A stretch of DNA of 64,000 nucleotides from a virus. The stretch covers positions 124,001 to 188,000 of IMG/VR virus record IMGVR_UViG_3300017917_002374. One strand, 5' to 3'. A model generated the notes under the pieces. The model was not told where the DNA came from. It did no database searches and was given only the letters and a program-made list of their open reading frames with translations. Of this stretch, positions 1 through 8,739 are shown piece after piece. Numbering within the stretch: the stretch's first letter is position 1; each line of letters starts with the position of its first letter. A program made the position numbers and the translations under genes.

Positions 1-2
1 GT

Positions 3-2513
3 ACTCCAGTAAGTCGTTTTTCCACTACCCATAGCAAAGAATATCATAAAGAACTGAGAATACAGTCAGGCAAACGTTTGTGGGAAAGTGATATCAATCC
101 TATTTTTCGTTGCTTAGAAAAACACTATCTTGGTGCCAATTCACCAAAACTGCAAACAGCATTTTTTGATATTGAAGTTGACTTTGATCCTGTAAGAGGA
201 TTTTCAAAACCAGCAGATCCATTCAATGCCATTACTGCAATCACAGTGTATTTTGATTGGCTAGACAAAACTGTGACCTTGGCTACTCCTCCCAAAAGCA
301 TGAGTTGGGAAACTGCTCAAGAAATCGCAGATCGGTTTGACAACTGTTTTCTGTTTGAACGAGAAACAGACCTGCTGGGCGCATTTCTTGATCTAATAGA
401 AGACGCTGATGTGCTCAGTGGGTGGAACAGCGAAGGTTTTGATATTCCTTACATGGTCATGCGTACCAAACGTGTGCTCAGCAAAGACGATTGTAGACGT
501 TTTTGTTTATGGGGACAGTATCCCAAAGAAAGAACCTTTGAACGTTTTGGTGCAGAAAATCTAACATTTGACCTCATAGGTCGGGTACATCTAGATTACA
601 TGCAACTGTACCGTAAGTACACTTATGAAGAACGTCACAGCTACAGTCTAGATGCCATTGGCGAACATGAACTAGATGAACGCAAAGTGGCCTACGAAGG
701 CACACTGGATCAACTGTACAACAAAGACTTTGAAAAGTTCATAGACTATAACAGACAAGACGCACTGTTGGTTGCCAAGCTAGACAAGAAACTCAGGTTC
801 CTGGATCTAGCCAACGAACTTGCACATGACAACACTGTGTTGCTACAAACCACCATGGGTGCCGTGGCAGTTACAGAACAGGCCATCATCAACGAAGCAC
901 ATCAACTGGGACTGATTGTTCCTAATAGAAAGGGTAGAGATGACCAAGGTGATACGCAAGCAGCAGGTGCCTACGTTGCTTTTCCCAAAAGGGGCATGCA
1001 CGACTGGGTCGGAGCGATTGACATCAACAGTCTGTATCCTTCTGCGATTCGGGCGCTCAACATGGGTCCAGAAACCATTGTTGGACAACTCAGACCAATA
1101 ATGACTGATAGATATATTCAAGATAAAATGGCAGCAGGCAGCAGTTTTGCAGATGCCTGGGAAAACATGTTTGGCAGTCTTGAATATACCGCTGTGATGG
1201 AAAATCAAGCCGGCACAGAAATTACCATTGACTGGGAAGATGGCAGTAGTACTCTACACAGTGCAGCAGAAATTTGGCGTATAATTTTTGACAGCAACCA
1301 GCCATGGACTTTGAGTGCCAATGGTACTATCTTCACTTATGAGAAAAAAGGTGTGGTACCTGGACTATTAGAGAGGTGGTATGCCGAACGAAAAGAAATG
1401 CAGGCCAAAAAGAAAGAAGCCGAAACCCCTGAAGATAAGGCCTTCTGGGACAAGCGTCAATTGGTCAAGAAAATTAATCTTAACAGTCTGTATGGAGCCA
1501 TTCTCAACCCAGGTTGTCGTTTCTTCGACAAGCGAATTGGCCAGAGTACTACTCTCACTGGAAGAATCATCGCAAGACACATGGACGCTTATATCAACGA
1601 GTGTATCATGGGAACATATGACCACGTGGGCGAAAGTATCATCTATGGAGACACTGATAGCTGTTATTTTACAGCCTGGCCTGCTATACGGGACGAAGTT
1701 GCCGCAGGACGTATGGAATGGAACAAAGACACCTGTGTGCAACTGTACGACACCATTGCTGATCAAGTCAATGCCAGTTTCCCTGCGTTTATGGAACGGG
1801 CGTGCCACTGTCCACGGAGTATGGGGTCGCTTATCAAAGGTGGACGAGAGCTAGTAGCAGAAAAAGGCTTGTATATTAAAAAGAAACGCTACGCTGTGTT
1901 GATCTATGATTTAGAAGGTGCAAGGCTGGACACACATGGCAAGCCAGGCAAGGTCAAAGCTATGGGGCTGGATCTCAAGCGTTCGGACACACCTAAGGTT
2001 GTGCAAGACTTCTTAAGTGAACTGCTTACTGATGTACTAACCGGATGTAACAAAGAGCATGTGTATGACAAGGTGCGTGAGTTTAAAATTGCTTTTCAGG
2101 ATCGCCCAGCTTGGGAAAAAGGCACACCCAAGCGTGTGAACAACCTAACCAAGTTTACCAAAGAAGAAGAACGTCTGGGCAAAGCCAACATGCCAGGGCA
2201 TGTGAGAGCAGCCATGAACTGGAACAATCTCAAACGCATGCACGGTGACAATTACAGCATGGCTATTGTGGATGGTATGAAAACCATTGTGTGCAAACTC
2301 AAAGACAATCCACTGGGATATACCAGTGTGGGATATCCAACAGACGAGTTACACATACCGCAGTGGTTCAAAGAACTACCCTTTGACGACGCTGCTATGG
2401 AGACCACCATTGTGGATCAAAAGGTAGAAAATCTGCTAGGAGTGCTAGAATGGAGCATAGCAGAACACACAGACATTGCCACAACCTTTGACAGTTTATT
2501 TTCATTTGAATAA
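3..2513 (+). CDS. 43: Family B DNA polymerase, T4 gp43 type (5' end outside window)
   Basis: Replicative phage DNA polymerase with 3'-5' proofreading. The frame is open from base 3, so the gene begins upstream of the window; the TTG at 78 is not a believable start. About 836 residues are visible against about 900 in T4 gp43, so only the N-terminal part is missing. Visible motifs: Exo I DIEV near base 168, an exonuclease-type YNRQDALLV near base 750, polymerase motif A SLYPS near 1030, motif B K-x3-NSLYG near 1475, and the catalytic motif C YGDTDS near 1636. The sliding clamp gene follows after a promoter, the usual pairing of replication proteins in T4-like phages. Family assignment is firm. 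Confidence 0.96.
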   Translation, partial: TPVSRFSTTHSKEYHKELRIQSGKRLWESDINPIFRCLEKHYLGANSPKLQTAFFDIEVDFDPVRGFSKPADPFNAITAITVYFDWLDKTVTLATPPKSMSWETAQEIADRFDNCFLFERETDLLGAFLDLIEDADVLSGWNSEGFDIPYMVMRTKRVLSKDDCRRFCLWGQYPKERTFERFGAENLTFDLIGRVHLDYMQLYRKYTYEERHSYSLDAIGEHELDERKVAYEGTLDQLYNKDFEKFIDYNRQDALLVAKLDKKLRFLDLANELAHDNTVLLQTTMGAVAVTEQAIINEAHQLGLIVPNRKGRDDQGDTQAAGAYVAFPKRGMHDWVGAIDINSLYPSAIRALNMGPETIVGQLRPIMTDRYIQDKMAAGSSFADAWENMFGSLEYTAVMENQAGTEITIDWEDGSSTLHSAAEIWRIIFDSNQPWTLSANGTIFTYEKKGVVPGLLERWYAERKEMQAKKKEAETPEDKAFWDKRQLVKKINLNSLYGAILNPGCRFFDKRIGQSTTLTGRIIARHMDAYINECIMGTYDHVGESIIYGDTDSCYFTAWPAIRDEVAAGRMEWNKDTCVQLYDTIADQVNASFPAFMERACHCPRSMGSLIKGGRELVAEKGLYIKKKRYAVLIYDLEGARLDTHGKPGKVKAMGLDLKRSDTPKVVQDFLSELLTDVLTGCNKEHVYDKVREFKIAFQDRPAWEKGTPKRVNNLTKFTKEEERLGKANMPGHVRAAMNWNNLKRMHGDNYSMAIVDGMKTIVCKLKDNPLGYTSVGYPTDELHIPQWFKELPFDDAAMETTIVDQKVENLLGVLEWSIAEHTDIATTFDSLFSFE

Positions 2514-2532
2514 CGTCGCACTTAATAATGTA

Positions 2533-2561
2533 TTGACAAATCTAAATACAATCACTATAAT
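2533..2561 (+). promoter_or_regulatory. Sigma70-type promoter upstream of clamp gene
   Basis: TTGACA at 2533-2538 and TATAAT at 2556-2561 with a 17-bp spacer: both hexamers are perfect consensus. A CTAAATA box (2542-2548), similar to T4 late promoters, lies in the spacer. It reads into the clamp gene starting at 2583. Confidence 0.85.
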
Positions 2562-2582
2562 CAACTATTACTGGAGAATCCT

Positions 2583-3314
2583 ATGAAAGACTATTTACAA
2601 GACATTGTACAACATACACATAGCCTAGGCATTATTGACCTAATAAAAATCACTGGCACAGACCAAGAGACCACACTGAGTGCTATTGCAGAAGATCGCA
2701 GCGTGATCCTAGATGCACAATTTAAAAATCCTGTGCCCGAGTTTGTTGGTACGTTTGGCATGCCCAACCTAGGCAAACTGAACACTATCCTGAACATTCA
2801 AGAGTATCGTGAAGATGCCAAATTGAGCATTCTTAGTCAAGATCGTAATGGCGCAACTGTGCCAGTTGGTATCCACTTTGAAAACAAAGCAGGTGATTTC
2901 AAGAATGATTATCGTTTCATGACCAGTGACATTATCAATGACAAATTGAAAAAAGTCAGCATGAAAGCTGTTCCTTGGAATGTAGAGATTGTGCCCACTG
3001 TGGCTGCTATTCAAAAGATGAAGTTTCAAGCCAGCGCCAACAGTGATGAGCCAGTGTTTGTGGTCAAAACTGAATCCAACAAACTGAAGTTTTTCTTTGG
3101 CGATCATAGCACACATGCAGGTGATTTTGTGTTTGCTGATGGTGTTGCAGGCACTTTGACCAAGAGCTGGAGTTGGCCAGTGGATGCGGTGATCAGTATT
3201 CTAAGTCTCAGCGGAGACAAAAATCTCAAGATCAGTGATGCCGGCGTGATGCAGATCACTGTGGATTCAGGTATTGCCACATACGAATACAAACTGCCAG
3301 CACAAACCAAATGA
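2583..3314 (+). CDS. 45: Sliding clamp, T4 gp45-like
   Basis: Probable processivity clamp that tethers the polymerase to DNA and, in T4, also activates late transcription. The 243 residues are close to T4 gp45 (about 228). The fold-level pattern is two repeats of alternating beta strands and a short helix, with a conserved early segment (FGMPNLGKLNTILN) matching the first-domain helix region of gp45-type clamps. It sits directly after the polymerase, has a good Shine-Dalgarno (GGAG at 2573) and its own consensus promoter. It ends in an ATGA overlap with the next gene. Sequence similarity to gp45 is weak by eye; the call rests on size, pattern and position. Confidence 0.8.
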   Translation: MKDYLQDIVQHTHSLGIIDLIKITGTDQETTLSAIAEDRSVILDAQFKNPVPEFVGTFGMPNLGKLNTILNIQEYREDAKLSILSQDRNGATVPVGIHFENKAGDFKNDYRFMTSDIINDKLKKVSMKAVPWNVEIVPTVAAIQKMKFQASANSDEPVFVVKTESNKLKFFFGDHSTHAGDFVFADGVAGTLTKSWSWPVDAVISILSLSGDKNLKISDAGVMQITVDSGIATYEYKLPAQTK

Positions 3315-3703
3315 TCAAGGGCATTTACTCAGGCGGCAAGTATGTCCAAGTAAACAATGGACAGACGCCGTCTGTTAGCATATACAACAGTGGCAACAGT
3401 TTTTCCAACGGCGCCCAAGGTTTTGCTGGACAGCTTCGCTACAATACCAACAATCAAAGCATGGAAGTGTTTGACGGCAACATGTGGCAGATAATCAGTA
3501 CCAGTGTTGCACAAGTCGGGCTGTCGCCAATTGCTGAAGAAGCTCTTGATTGGGTACGTCAAAAGATGCAAGAAGAAAAAGACCTGTTCGAACGCATGAA
3601 ACGACATCCTGGACTCAAAGACTCGTATGATCAGTTCAAAGTAATGGATGCACTTACTGCGGAAGAAGAAAAATCAAAATCTGGAGTATACCAACGTGCC
3701 TGA
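3311..3703 (+). CDS. Hypothetical protein
   Basis: A 130-residue protein of unknown function, translationally coupled to the clamp by ATGA. The N-terminal half is rich in Gly, Asn and Ser and carries GQLRYNTNNQSMEVFDG, a pattern common in phage tail-fibre and virion decoration proteins. The C-terminal half is helical and charged (about residues 70-125). It could be a small structural protein, but nothing in the sequence settles this. Confidence 0.7.
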   Translation: MIKGIYSGGKYVQVNNGQTPSVSIYNSGNSFSNGAQGFAGQLRYNTNNQSMEVFDGNMWQIISTSVAQVGLSPIAEEALDWVRQKMQEEKDLFERMKRHPGLKDSYDQFKVMDALTAEEEKSKSGVYQRA

Positions 3704-5237
3704 ACAAGATAACCTAACAGCCAAACAAAATGATTATGCTGTGTTTCTTCCTGCTATATCTGGCTTCTATGCGACCTTTATAGGAAAACAACGTGTTAAC
3801 AATGACTATGTTAATCCTGCTCGTATGCCTGCGGCATTACAAGACATGGAGCAATTTAATTGGCTCAACAGCCAGCAAGCCCTGTTCCCATACAAATGGA
3901 GCCTCTACTCAGGAGGACACGCCAATCTAGATCTCAACAAACCAGATGCTAGTGAGGATATGGTTCGTAAACGAGAACCTGGTACTGTACTGCTAGGAGA
4001 TTCAGGTGGATTCCAAATTGCAAAAGGTGTATGGGACGGCGACTGGCGAGCAGGGTCAGGTTGTCCGCGAGCACAAAAGAAACGTGAACAGGCATTGGCT
4101 TGGTTAGACGGTATCGCAGATTACGCCATGGTACTAGATATTCCCAGCTTTGTGATCAACGAAAAGAACGGTTACAAGTCAGGTATACGCACACTGGAAG
4201 AAGCAGCAGATGCCACCAAGTACAACAACGAATATTTTATCAAACATCGTAAAGGTATTGCCAATGGTGGTACCAAGTTCTTGAATGTGTTGCAAGGCGG
4301 AAATCATGCTCATGCTGATGAATGGTACGATATGATGAAAGGTTACTGTGATCCTGCTCAGTATCCAGATCGGCACTTTAATGGTTGGGCCATGGGTGGT
4401 CAGAACATGTGTGATGTACACCTGGTGCTGCGACGTCTAGTGGCACTGCGTCACGACAATCTGCTGCAAGAAGGCGTACATGATTGGATGCACTTCTTGG
4501 GTACTAGTAAACTGGAATGGGCACTATTGCTTACAGACATTCAACGTGCAGTAAGAAAGTATATCAATCCTAACTTTACAATCAGTTTTGACTGTGCCAG
4601 TCCTTTCTTGGCCACTGCCAATGGACAGGTGTATCATCATATTGATTTACCACATGATGGCAAATGGTGCTATCGCATGAGTCCTATTGTGGATGATAAA
4701 AAGTATGCCACAGACACAAGACCATTTGGTCAGGCTGTGCTGGCTGACAAACTGATTGATGTGTTTGATGAAAGTCCAATCAGTCGCAACATGATGATGA
4801 AAGATGTGTGCGTGTACAAACCAGGTGATCTAAACAAGAACGGCAAAGAAGGTCGTACCAGTTGGGACAGTTTCAGCTACATGCTGCTCATGGGGCACAA
4901 TGTGTGGACACACATTGAGGCTGTGCAACGAGCCAATAGAGAATATGACAACGGCACTTGGCCCAACATGCTGTGGAACGCACGTGGCGATCATGCCAAG
5001 TTTAGAGACATTGTGGATGCTATCTTTGCAACACCGGATCGTGCAGAAGCAGAAGCCATAATTGAACACTATGATCGCTATTGGATGGACATTGTGGGTA
5101 CCCGCGGGTTCAAAGGCAAGAAGACCAAAAATTCAAACACCATGTTCAATGCACTGTTTGAAGTAGAACATGATCAAATGGAACAAGAAGATTTGGACGA
5201 GTCCAAATTGGACGAATTGGAACTTGCTCAAAATTAA
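3696..5237 (+). CDS. dpdA: DpdA-like DNA 7-deazaguanine transglycosylase
   Basis: TGT-superfamily enzyme expected to swap guanine in DNA for a 7-deazaguanine (preQ0 or a derivative). Visible TGT signatures: GDSGGFQ near residues 101-107 (base-binding Asp 102), GWAMGGQ near 230 (equivalent of the bacterial AIGG substrate loop) and SFDCASPF near 297, where the Asp matches the catalytic nucleophile of the bacterial FDCVLPTR motif. I chose the GTG at 3696 (513 aa) because GGAG at 3683-3686 lies 9 bases upstream; an ATG at 3648 is possible but overlaps the previous gene more. That folE, queD, queE and queC lie in the same window strongly supports DNA rather than tRNA as the target, since phage DpdA enzymes occur with this set. 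Confidence 0.88.
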   Translation: MPEQDNLTAKQNDYAVFLPAISGFYATFIGKQRVNNDYVNPARMPAALQDMEQFNWLNSQQALFPYKWSLYSGGHANLDLNKPDASEDMVRKREPGTVLLGDSGGFQIAKGVWDGDWRAGSGCPRAQKKREQALAWLDGIADYAMVLDIPSFVINEKNGYKSGIRTLEEAADATKYNNEYFIKHRKGIANGGTKFLNVLQGGNHAHADEWYDMMKGYCDPAQYPDRHFNGWAMGGQNMCDVHLVLRRLVALRHDNLLQEGVHDWMHFLGTSKLEWALLLTDIQRAVRKYINPNFTISFDCASPFLATANGQVYHHIDLPHDGKWCYRMSPIVDDKKYATDTRPFGQAVLADKLIDVFDESPISRNMMMKDVCVYKPGDLNKNGKEGRTSWDSFSYMLLMGHNVWTHIEAVQRANREYDNGTWPNMLWNARGDHAKFRDIVDAIFATPDRAEAEAIIEHYDRYWMDIVGTRGFKGKKTKNSNTMFNALFEVEHDQMEQEDLDESKLDELELAQN

Positions 5238-5257
5238 TTTTTAATGCATAATAGTTT

Positions 5258-6079
5258 ATGCTCAACAGTTCTCTTGTAAAGAATATTGCACAGTCTTATG
5301 TGATGTGCAAGTACCTGTCTGCACTATGTGCTAGAATAGGTCCACACAACTACATGAACAGTGTGTTGAGAGTTGAACACGGCACCGGAACTGGCTTTTT
5401 TGGCATTGGAAACAGTGGCAGTACTGACTGTGTTAAAGAACGTTTTCGTGCTACCACTGATGCACTTGATCAAAATTTTGCCACTTGGCAAAAGATTGAT
5501 TTTGTAAGTGAAGGCTGTGTTGGTATAACCATGCGTGACTCGCAAGTACATCGTGTAGAGCATACTAGAGAAGTGATTGATTTATACAAACAGTTTGAAC
5601 AAGAATACATTATTACCGGTCGCAATTTCACTCCTGTTGAATTAGGAACTTGGTTAATTGAAAATCAAATTGTATGCTTGATTCAACAATCAGAACAAAA
5701 ATCCAAGACAGAATATAACGACAATCTTCCCTTTAGCAAATACAGTGCCAAGATATACTATAAAGGTACAGATATTTCTGCATATACCTTGGATCAGATC
5801 AAACAACTGAATAGACAACGGTTTGCTGGGGTAATTAAAGATTTACAACAGTTTAATTTTACAGATTTGCTAGATAAACAATCTAGAAATTTACTGCATG
5901 CCAAGAAAAAACACACACTGCCTCCCATGGACCTAGCTGTGAAATATTTTGATAATGAATTTTATCTGTTAAAAGAACACTATCATCACAAGCTGAACAA
6001 AAGAACAAATCCAAAAGACCGTTGGTACTGTGCCAACGACACTGCCAGATATATTTCATGGCTTGATACTGCGGTCTAA
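5258..6079 (+). CDS. Hypothetical protein
   Basis: A 273-residue soluble protein that I do not recognise. It has no signal peptide or membrane segment. The N-terminal third is mixed and Gly-rich (GTGTGFFGIGNSGS near 43-56); the C-terminal part is basic with Lys/His-rich stretches. It follows dpdA on the same strand after 20 bases with no clear Shine-Dalgarno, so it may share the dpdA transcript. A role connected to DNA modification is possible from position only. Confidence 0.65.
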   Translation: MLNSSLVKNIAQSYVMCKYLSALCARIGPHNYMNSVLRVEHGTGTGFFGIGNSGSTDCVKERFRATTDALDQNFATWQKIDFVSEGCVGITMRDSQVHRVEHTREVIDLYKQFEQEYIITGRNFTPVELGTWLIENQIVCLIQQSEQKSKTEYNDNLPFSKYSAKIYYKGTDISAYTLDQIKQLNRQRFAGVIKDLQQFNFTDLLDKQSRNLLHAKKKHTLPPMDLAVKYFDNEFYLLKEHYHHKLNKRTNPKDRWYCANDTARYISWLDTAV

Positions 6080-6082
6080 ATA
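6076..6082 (+). promoter_or_regulatory. Candidate late-promoter box CTAAATA
   Basis: CTAAATA lies 21 bases before the ATG at 6104, resembling the T4 late element TATAAATA. A TATAAT at 6081 overlaps it, but no -35 hexamer is found at the correct distance, so a T4-type late promoter is the better reading. Confidence 0.5.
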
Positions 6083-6103
6083 TAATACTCAAAGGATAAT
6101 ATT

Positions 6104-7078
6104 ATGGCAGAACTATTTAACATCAACAACAAGAAAAAAGTAATCAATCGCATTGGACGAGAATATTGGATCTGGAACACAGACAAATTGTATGAACAGC
6201 GCATGGCAAGAGAAAATGGTCCTTATCAATCACGCAACTTAGTAATGAATCGTAGATTGCTGCCCAATGCTAGAACTGTGATTGATGTAGGTGCTAATAT
6301 TGGCATGAATACCATTGAATATGCCACGTGGTGCAAAGACATTAAAAGTTTTGAGCCTATACAGAGCAGTCTAGAACTCATGAAGTTGAATGTGGATATT
6401 GCTCGTGCAGCCAAACTCAAAGGACGCTATTGGGATAACCGACTCAAACAAGTGCGACATCAACCAGATCACGACGACGGCTGGTTCAAGCAAGCAGATG
6501 GTACCTTTGCCAGTCTTGACTTAGTGGGCAATATTGAATATTTTGAATATGCTCTTGGAAAAGAAAATACCACTATTGTGATGGAACAAAAAACAGCAGA
6601 GTGCAGTAGAGGCGATGCTGTGCTGGCACAGGGGCGAAACACTCATAATCCTACACAAACAGCAGAACAAAGAACACTTGACAGTTTTAACTTTCAGGAT
6701 GTAGACTTAATCAAGATTGACGTTGAAGGCACCGAACTGTTTGTGCTTCAAGGCGCTGTGGATACCATACGTCGCTGTCATCCTGTAGTACAGGTAGAAC
6801 TGCGCGATACTCACTGCAAGAGATTTGGATACAAGTGCGACGATATTATTGATCTCATGATGAGTTTAGGTGATTATGTGATGTGCGACTTCAACGGCAA
6901 CGATCTAGGGAAAACTTATCAAAAGGTATCAGGTGTAATGGATAGATTTTTTGTTCCTAGATCAATATTTGTTGCTACAGAATTTAAAAACAAACGAGTG
7001 CATCCAGGCATGAAAAAAACAGCCAAAAAACCCAAAGTAGATCAAACAGTTGTGGACAATCTTTTAACAGTAGACTAA
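6104..7078 (+). CDS. FkbM family methyltransferase
   Basis: SAM-dependent methyltransferase of the FkbM family, which usually O-methylates sugars or small metabolites. The Rossmann SAM-binding motif VIDVGANIGMN is near residues 59-69, followed by SFEPI, the acidic residue that would hold the ribose. The FkbM C-terminal motif LIKIDVEGTELFVLQGA is near 203-219. At 324 aa it is somewhat longer than a minimal FkbM domain; a Lys-rich tail ends the protein. Good Shine-Dalgarno (AAAGGA). Likely part of the glycan-related gene set of 6-20 kb. Confidence 0.88.
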   Translation: MAELFNINNKKKVINRIGREYWIWNTDKLYEQRMARENGPYQSRNLVMNRRLLPNARTVIDVGANIGMNTIEYATWCKDIKSFEPIQSSLELMKLNVDIARAAKLKGRYWDNRLKQVRHQPDHDDGWFKQADGTFASLDLVGNIEYFEYALGKENTTIVMEQKTAECSRGDAVLAQGRNTHNPTQTAEQRTLDSFNFQDVDLIKIDVEGTELFVLQGAVDTIRRCHPVVQVELRDTHCKRFGYKCDDIIDLMMSLGDYVMCDFNGNDLGKTYQKVSGVMDRFFVPRSIFVATEFKNKRVHPGMKKTAKKPKVDQTVVDNLLTVD

Positions 7079-7087
7079 GGAGACTAG

Positions 7088-7294
7088 ATGTATAAGGAAA
7101 AAATCCGACACCTTGAAGAAATGCATCGCGTGTTAAACAAGCAAATTGACGACATGGAACGCAATCATCCTCATGTGGAAGTAAACAAACTTGCTGAAAT
7201 GAAAAAACAAAAATTAGCCTTGCGTGACGAAATCAGTCGCTTGACACGATTGCAATGGGAACATGACCACGAACGTGTGGACCTAGGAGATTGA
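7088..7294 (+). CDS. YdcH-like (DUF465) small coiled-coil protein
   Basis: A 68-residue, highly charged helical protein. The pattern LEEMHRVLNKQIDDMERN followed by LAEMKKQKLALRDEISRL matches the antiparallel helical hairpin of the DUF465/YdcH family, known from bacteria; the function is unknown. Shine-Dalgarno AAGGAG precedes the ATG. Confidence 0.75.
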   Translation: MYKEKIRHLEEMHRVLNKQIDDMERNHPHVEVNKLAEMKKQKLALRDEISRLTRLQWEHDHERVDLGD

Positions 7295-7295
7295 T

Positions 7296-7808
7296 ATGGA
7301 TAGACCAGGCCACGGCTTAGCTAAGATGTTTACAGGCATAGAAGTAGAACACACACCAGCACATGGTATGAAAACCTTGTTTGTGGTAGGTGTGCAACCA
7401 AAAGAATTGGTTGAAGCTGCATGCGTAGCCTACAAATGTCAACATGTGTATTTTGGTGCCAATCAAAGTTTTCCAAAATTGCATACCAACAGCAACGATT
7501 GGACAGTTTGGGAAAACATGATTTTTCCATTTCTTTCCCAAGGATATCTCTGCACTCTGGATCTTGATGTGAGTTGTGTAGAAGGCTTGCTGGAAAGCGG
7601 ACTTGTTGAACATCATAATTTTATTCCAATGATTTCAATTAAGTTGCCCTATATCAATCAACTAGGGTATAATGCTACAATCAAACTAGATGATAAAGAT
7701 TTTGCAGCAACCAATCCTGGCGTTTGGTGTCACAGTGTGCATGAGTTACAAAAACGCGAACAATTTACCAGTTGGTCTAAATATAGTCAAGATGAGGTCA
7801 TACGATGA
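7296..7808 (+). CDS. Hypothetical protein
   Basis: A 170-residue protein with several segments like a small alpha/beta fold (TLFVVGVQPKELVEAA; YLCTLDLDVSCVEGLLESGL). No catalytic motif is visible. Start chosen from AGGAG 8 bases upstream. It is coupled to the next gene by ATGA, so the run from 7088 to 8451 is one operon. Confidence 0.7.
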   Translation: MDRPGHGLAKMFTGIEVEHTPAHGMKTLFVVGVQPKELVEAACVAYKCQHVYFGANQSFPKLHTNSNDWTVWENMIFPFLSQGYLCTLDLDVSCVEGLLESGLVEHHNFIPMISIKLPYINQLGYNATIKLDDKDFAATNPGVWCHSVHELQKREQFTSWSKYSQDEVIR

Positions 7809-8008
7809 AAGAATTCTTAATAAGAGATGAAGCAGCATTTAAATTGCGAGGCACTATGAAACCGTGTTTGCGTCCAGATGATCTCTGGTGCGTAGAATTC
7901 ACCGGCGAACAGTACAATGACAAAGGCGAAATGACTGGTGCCAGCACCTATCAATTTTTTCTAACCAATGAACACATAAGCAAAATGGTACAGGGATTAC
8001 AATCATGA
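7805..8008 (+). CDS. Hypothetical small protein
   Basis: A 67-residue protein of unknown function, linked to both neighbours by ATGA overlaps. It is soluble with no recognisable motif. Confidence 0.6.
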   Translation: MKEFLIRDEAAFKLRGTMKPCLRPDDLWCVEFTGEQYNDKGEMTGASTYQFFLTNEHISKMVQGLQS

Positions 8009-8451
8009 CCATTCAAGCAGAACGTGAGCAAACGGATATCAATCAACAGGTAGCAGATCGCATGATTTGGGTATCCTTTGCTAAAGAAGGTATCCATAAA
8101 TACCCCGCAGCCTTGGAGGATCCAAAACTTGCAGACGTATCTTTTCTGGGTTATCCCCATCGTCATATGTTTCACTTCCGGGTGTCAATCTCGGTCTTTC
8201 ACAATGACCGTGATATCGAATTCATTCAATTCAAACGGTGGCTTGAATCATTGTATTCAGGGCAAGAAAATTGTTTGCGACTGGACTACAAAAGCTGTGA
8301 AATGATTGCAGATGATCTATATGTCCAAATTAATAGTCGTTATCCAGGCAGACATGTTATAATCAGTGTAAGCGAAGATAATGAAAACGGTTGTGAGATT
8401 GTGTATCGCGATCCACGCACACCAGAAAAAACTTTTCAACATCCAGTCTAA
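8005..8451 (+). CDS. Conserved T4-like phage protein of unknown function
   Basis: A 148-residue protein. The core (FLGYPHRHMFHFRVSI, then HNDRDIEFIQFKRW, then SCEMIADDL, YPGRHVIISVSEDNENG) is a pattern I associate with a small family widespread in marine T4-like phages; no function is established. The regular His/Asp pattern (YPHRHMFHF) could bind a metal, but that is speculation. Confidence 0.75.
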   Translation: MTIQAEREQTDINQQVADRMIWVSFAKEGIHKYPAALEDPKLADVSFLGYPHRHMFHFRVSISVFHNDRDIEFIQFKRWLESLYSGQENCLRLDYKSCEMIADDLYVQINSRYPGRHVIISVSEDNENGCEIVYRDPRTPEKTFQHPV

Positions 8452-8460
8452 TAGGAGAAA

Positions 8461-8739
8461 ATGATGGCTCAGCCAAAGTGGCTCAAAAAGTATTTGACCA
8501 TGCGTCCCGAAGTATCCAAGATCTACGATGATCTTGAGCAGTATCGCGAGTTCTGCGTTAATTATGGTCATGTGTTTGACGAACGTGATCTTTACAATGA
8601 ACGTAACACCAGTTATCAAGATTTCGTAAGACATCAAAGTGGGAAACATGTAAAGAATCGTTGGTATCAACGAGACGATGATCGTCCTCGTGTGCCAAGA
8701 GGACACAACAACTATCGCACAAGGAATAACAATGCGTAA
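8461..8739 (+). CDS. Hypothetical protein
   Basis: A 92-residue basic protein, rich in Arg, Asn, Tyr and Asp, with a disordered Arg/Asn-rich tail. Shine-Dalgarno AGGAG. Its 3' end overlaps the start of the following glycosyltransferase by 8 bases. Function unknown; the basic tail could bind nucleic acid. Confidence 0.6.
   Translation: MMAQPKWLKKYLTMRPEVSKIYDDLEQYREFCVNYGHVFDERDLYNERNTSYQDFVRHQSGKHVKNRWYQRDDDRPRVPRGHNNYRTRNNNA

Noticed and set aside
1381-1854. Overlapping ORFs inside the polymerase gene
   Set aside because: They are out-of-frame or antisense shadows of the strongly conserved polymerase frame.
3696-5237. tRNA-guanine transglycosylase acting on tRNA (Tgt)
   Set aside because: Only the TGT core motifs are shared; the zinc-binding CxCxxC region of bacterial Tgt is not visible and the phage setting with preQ0 genes favours DpdA.
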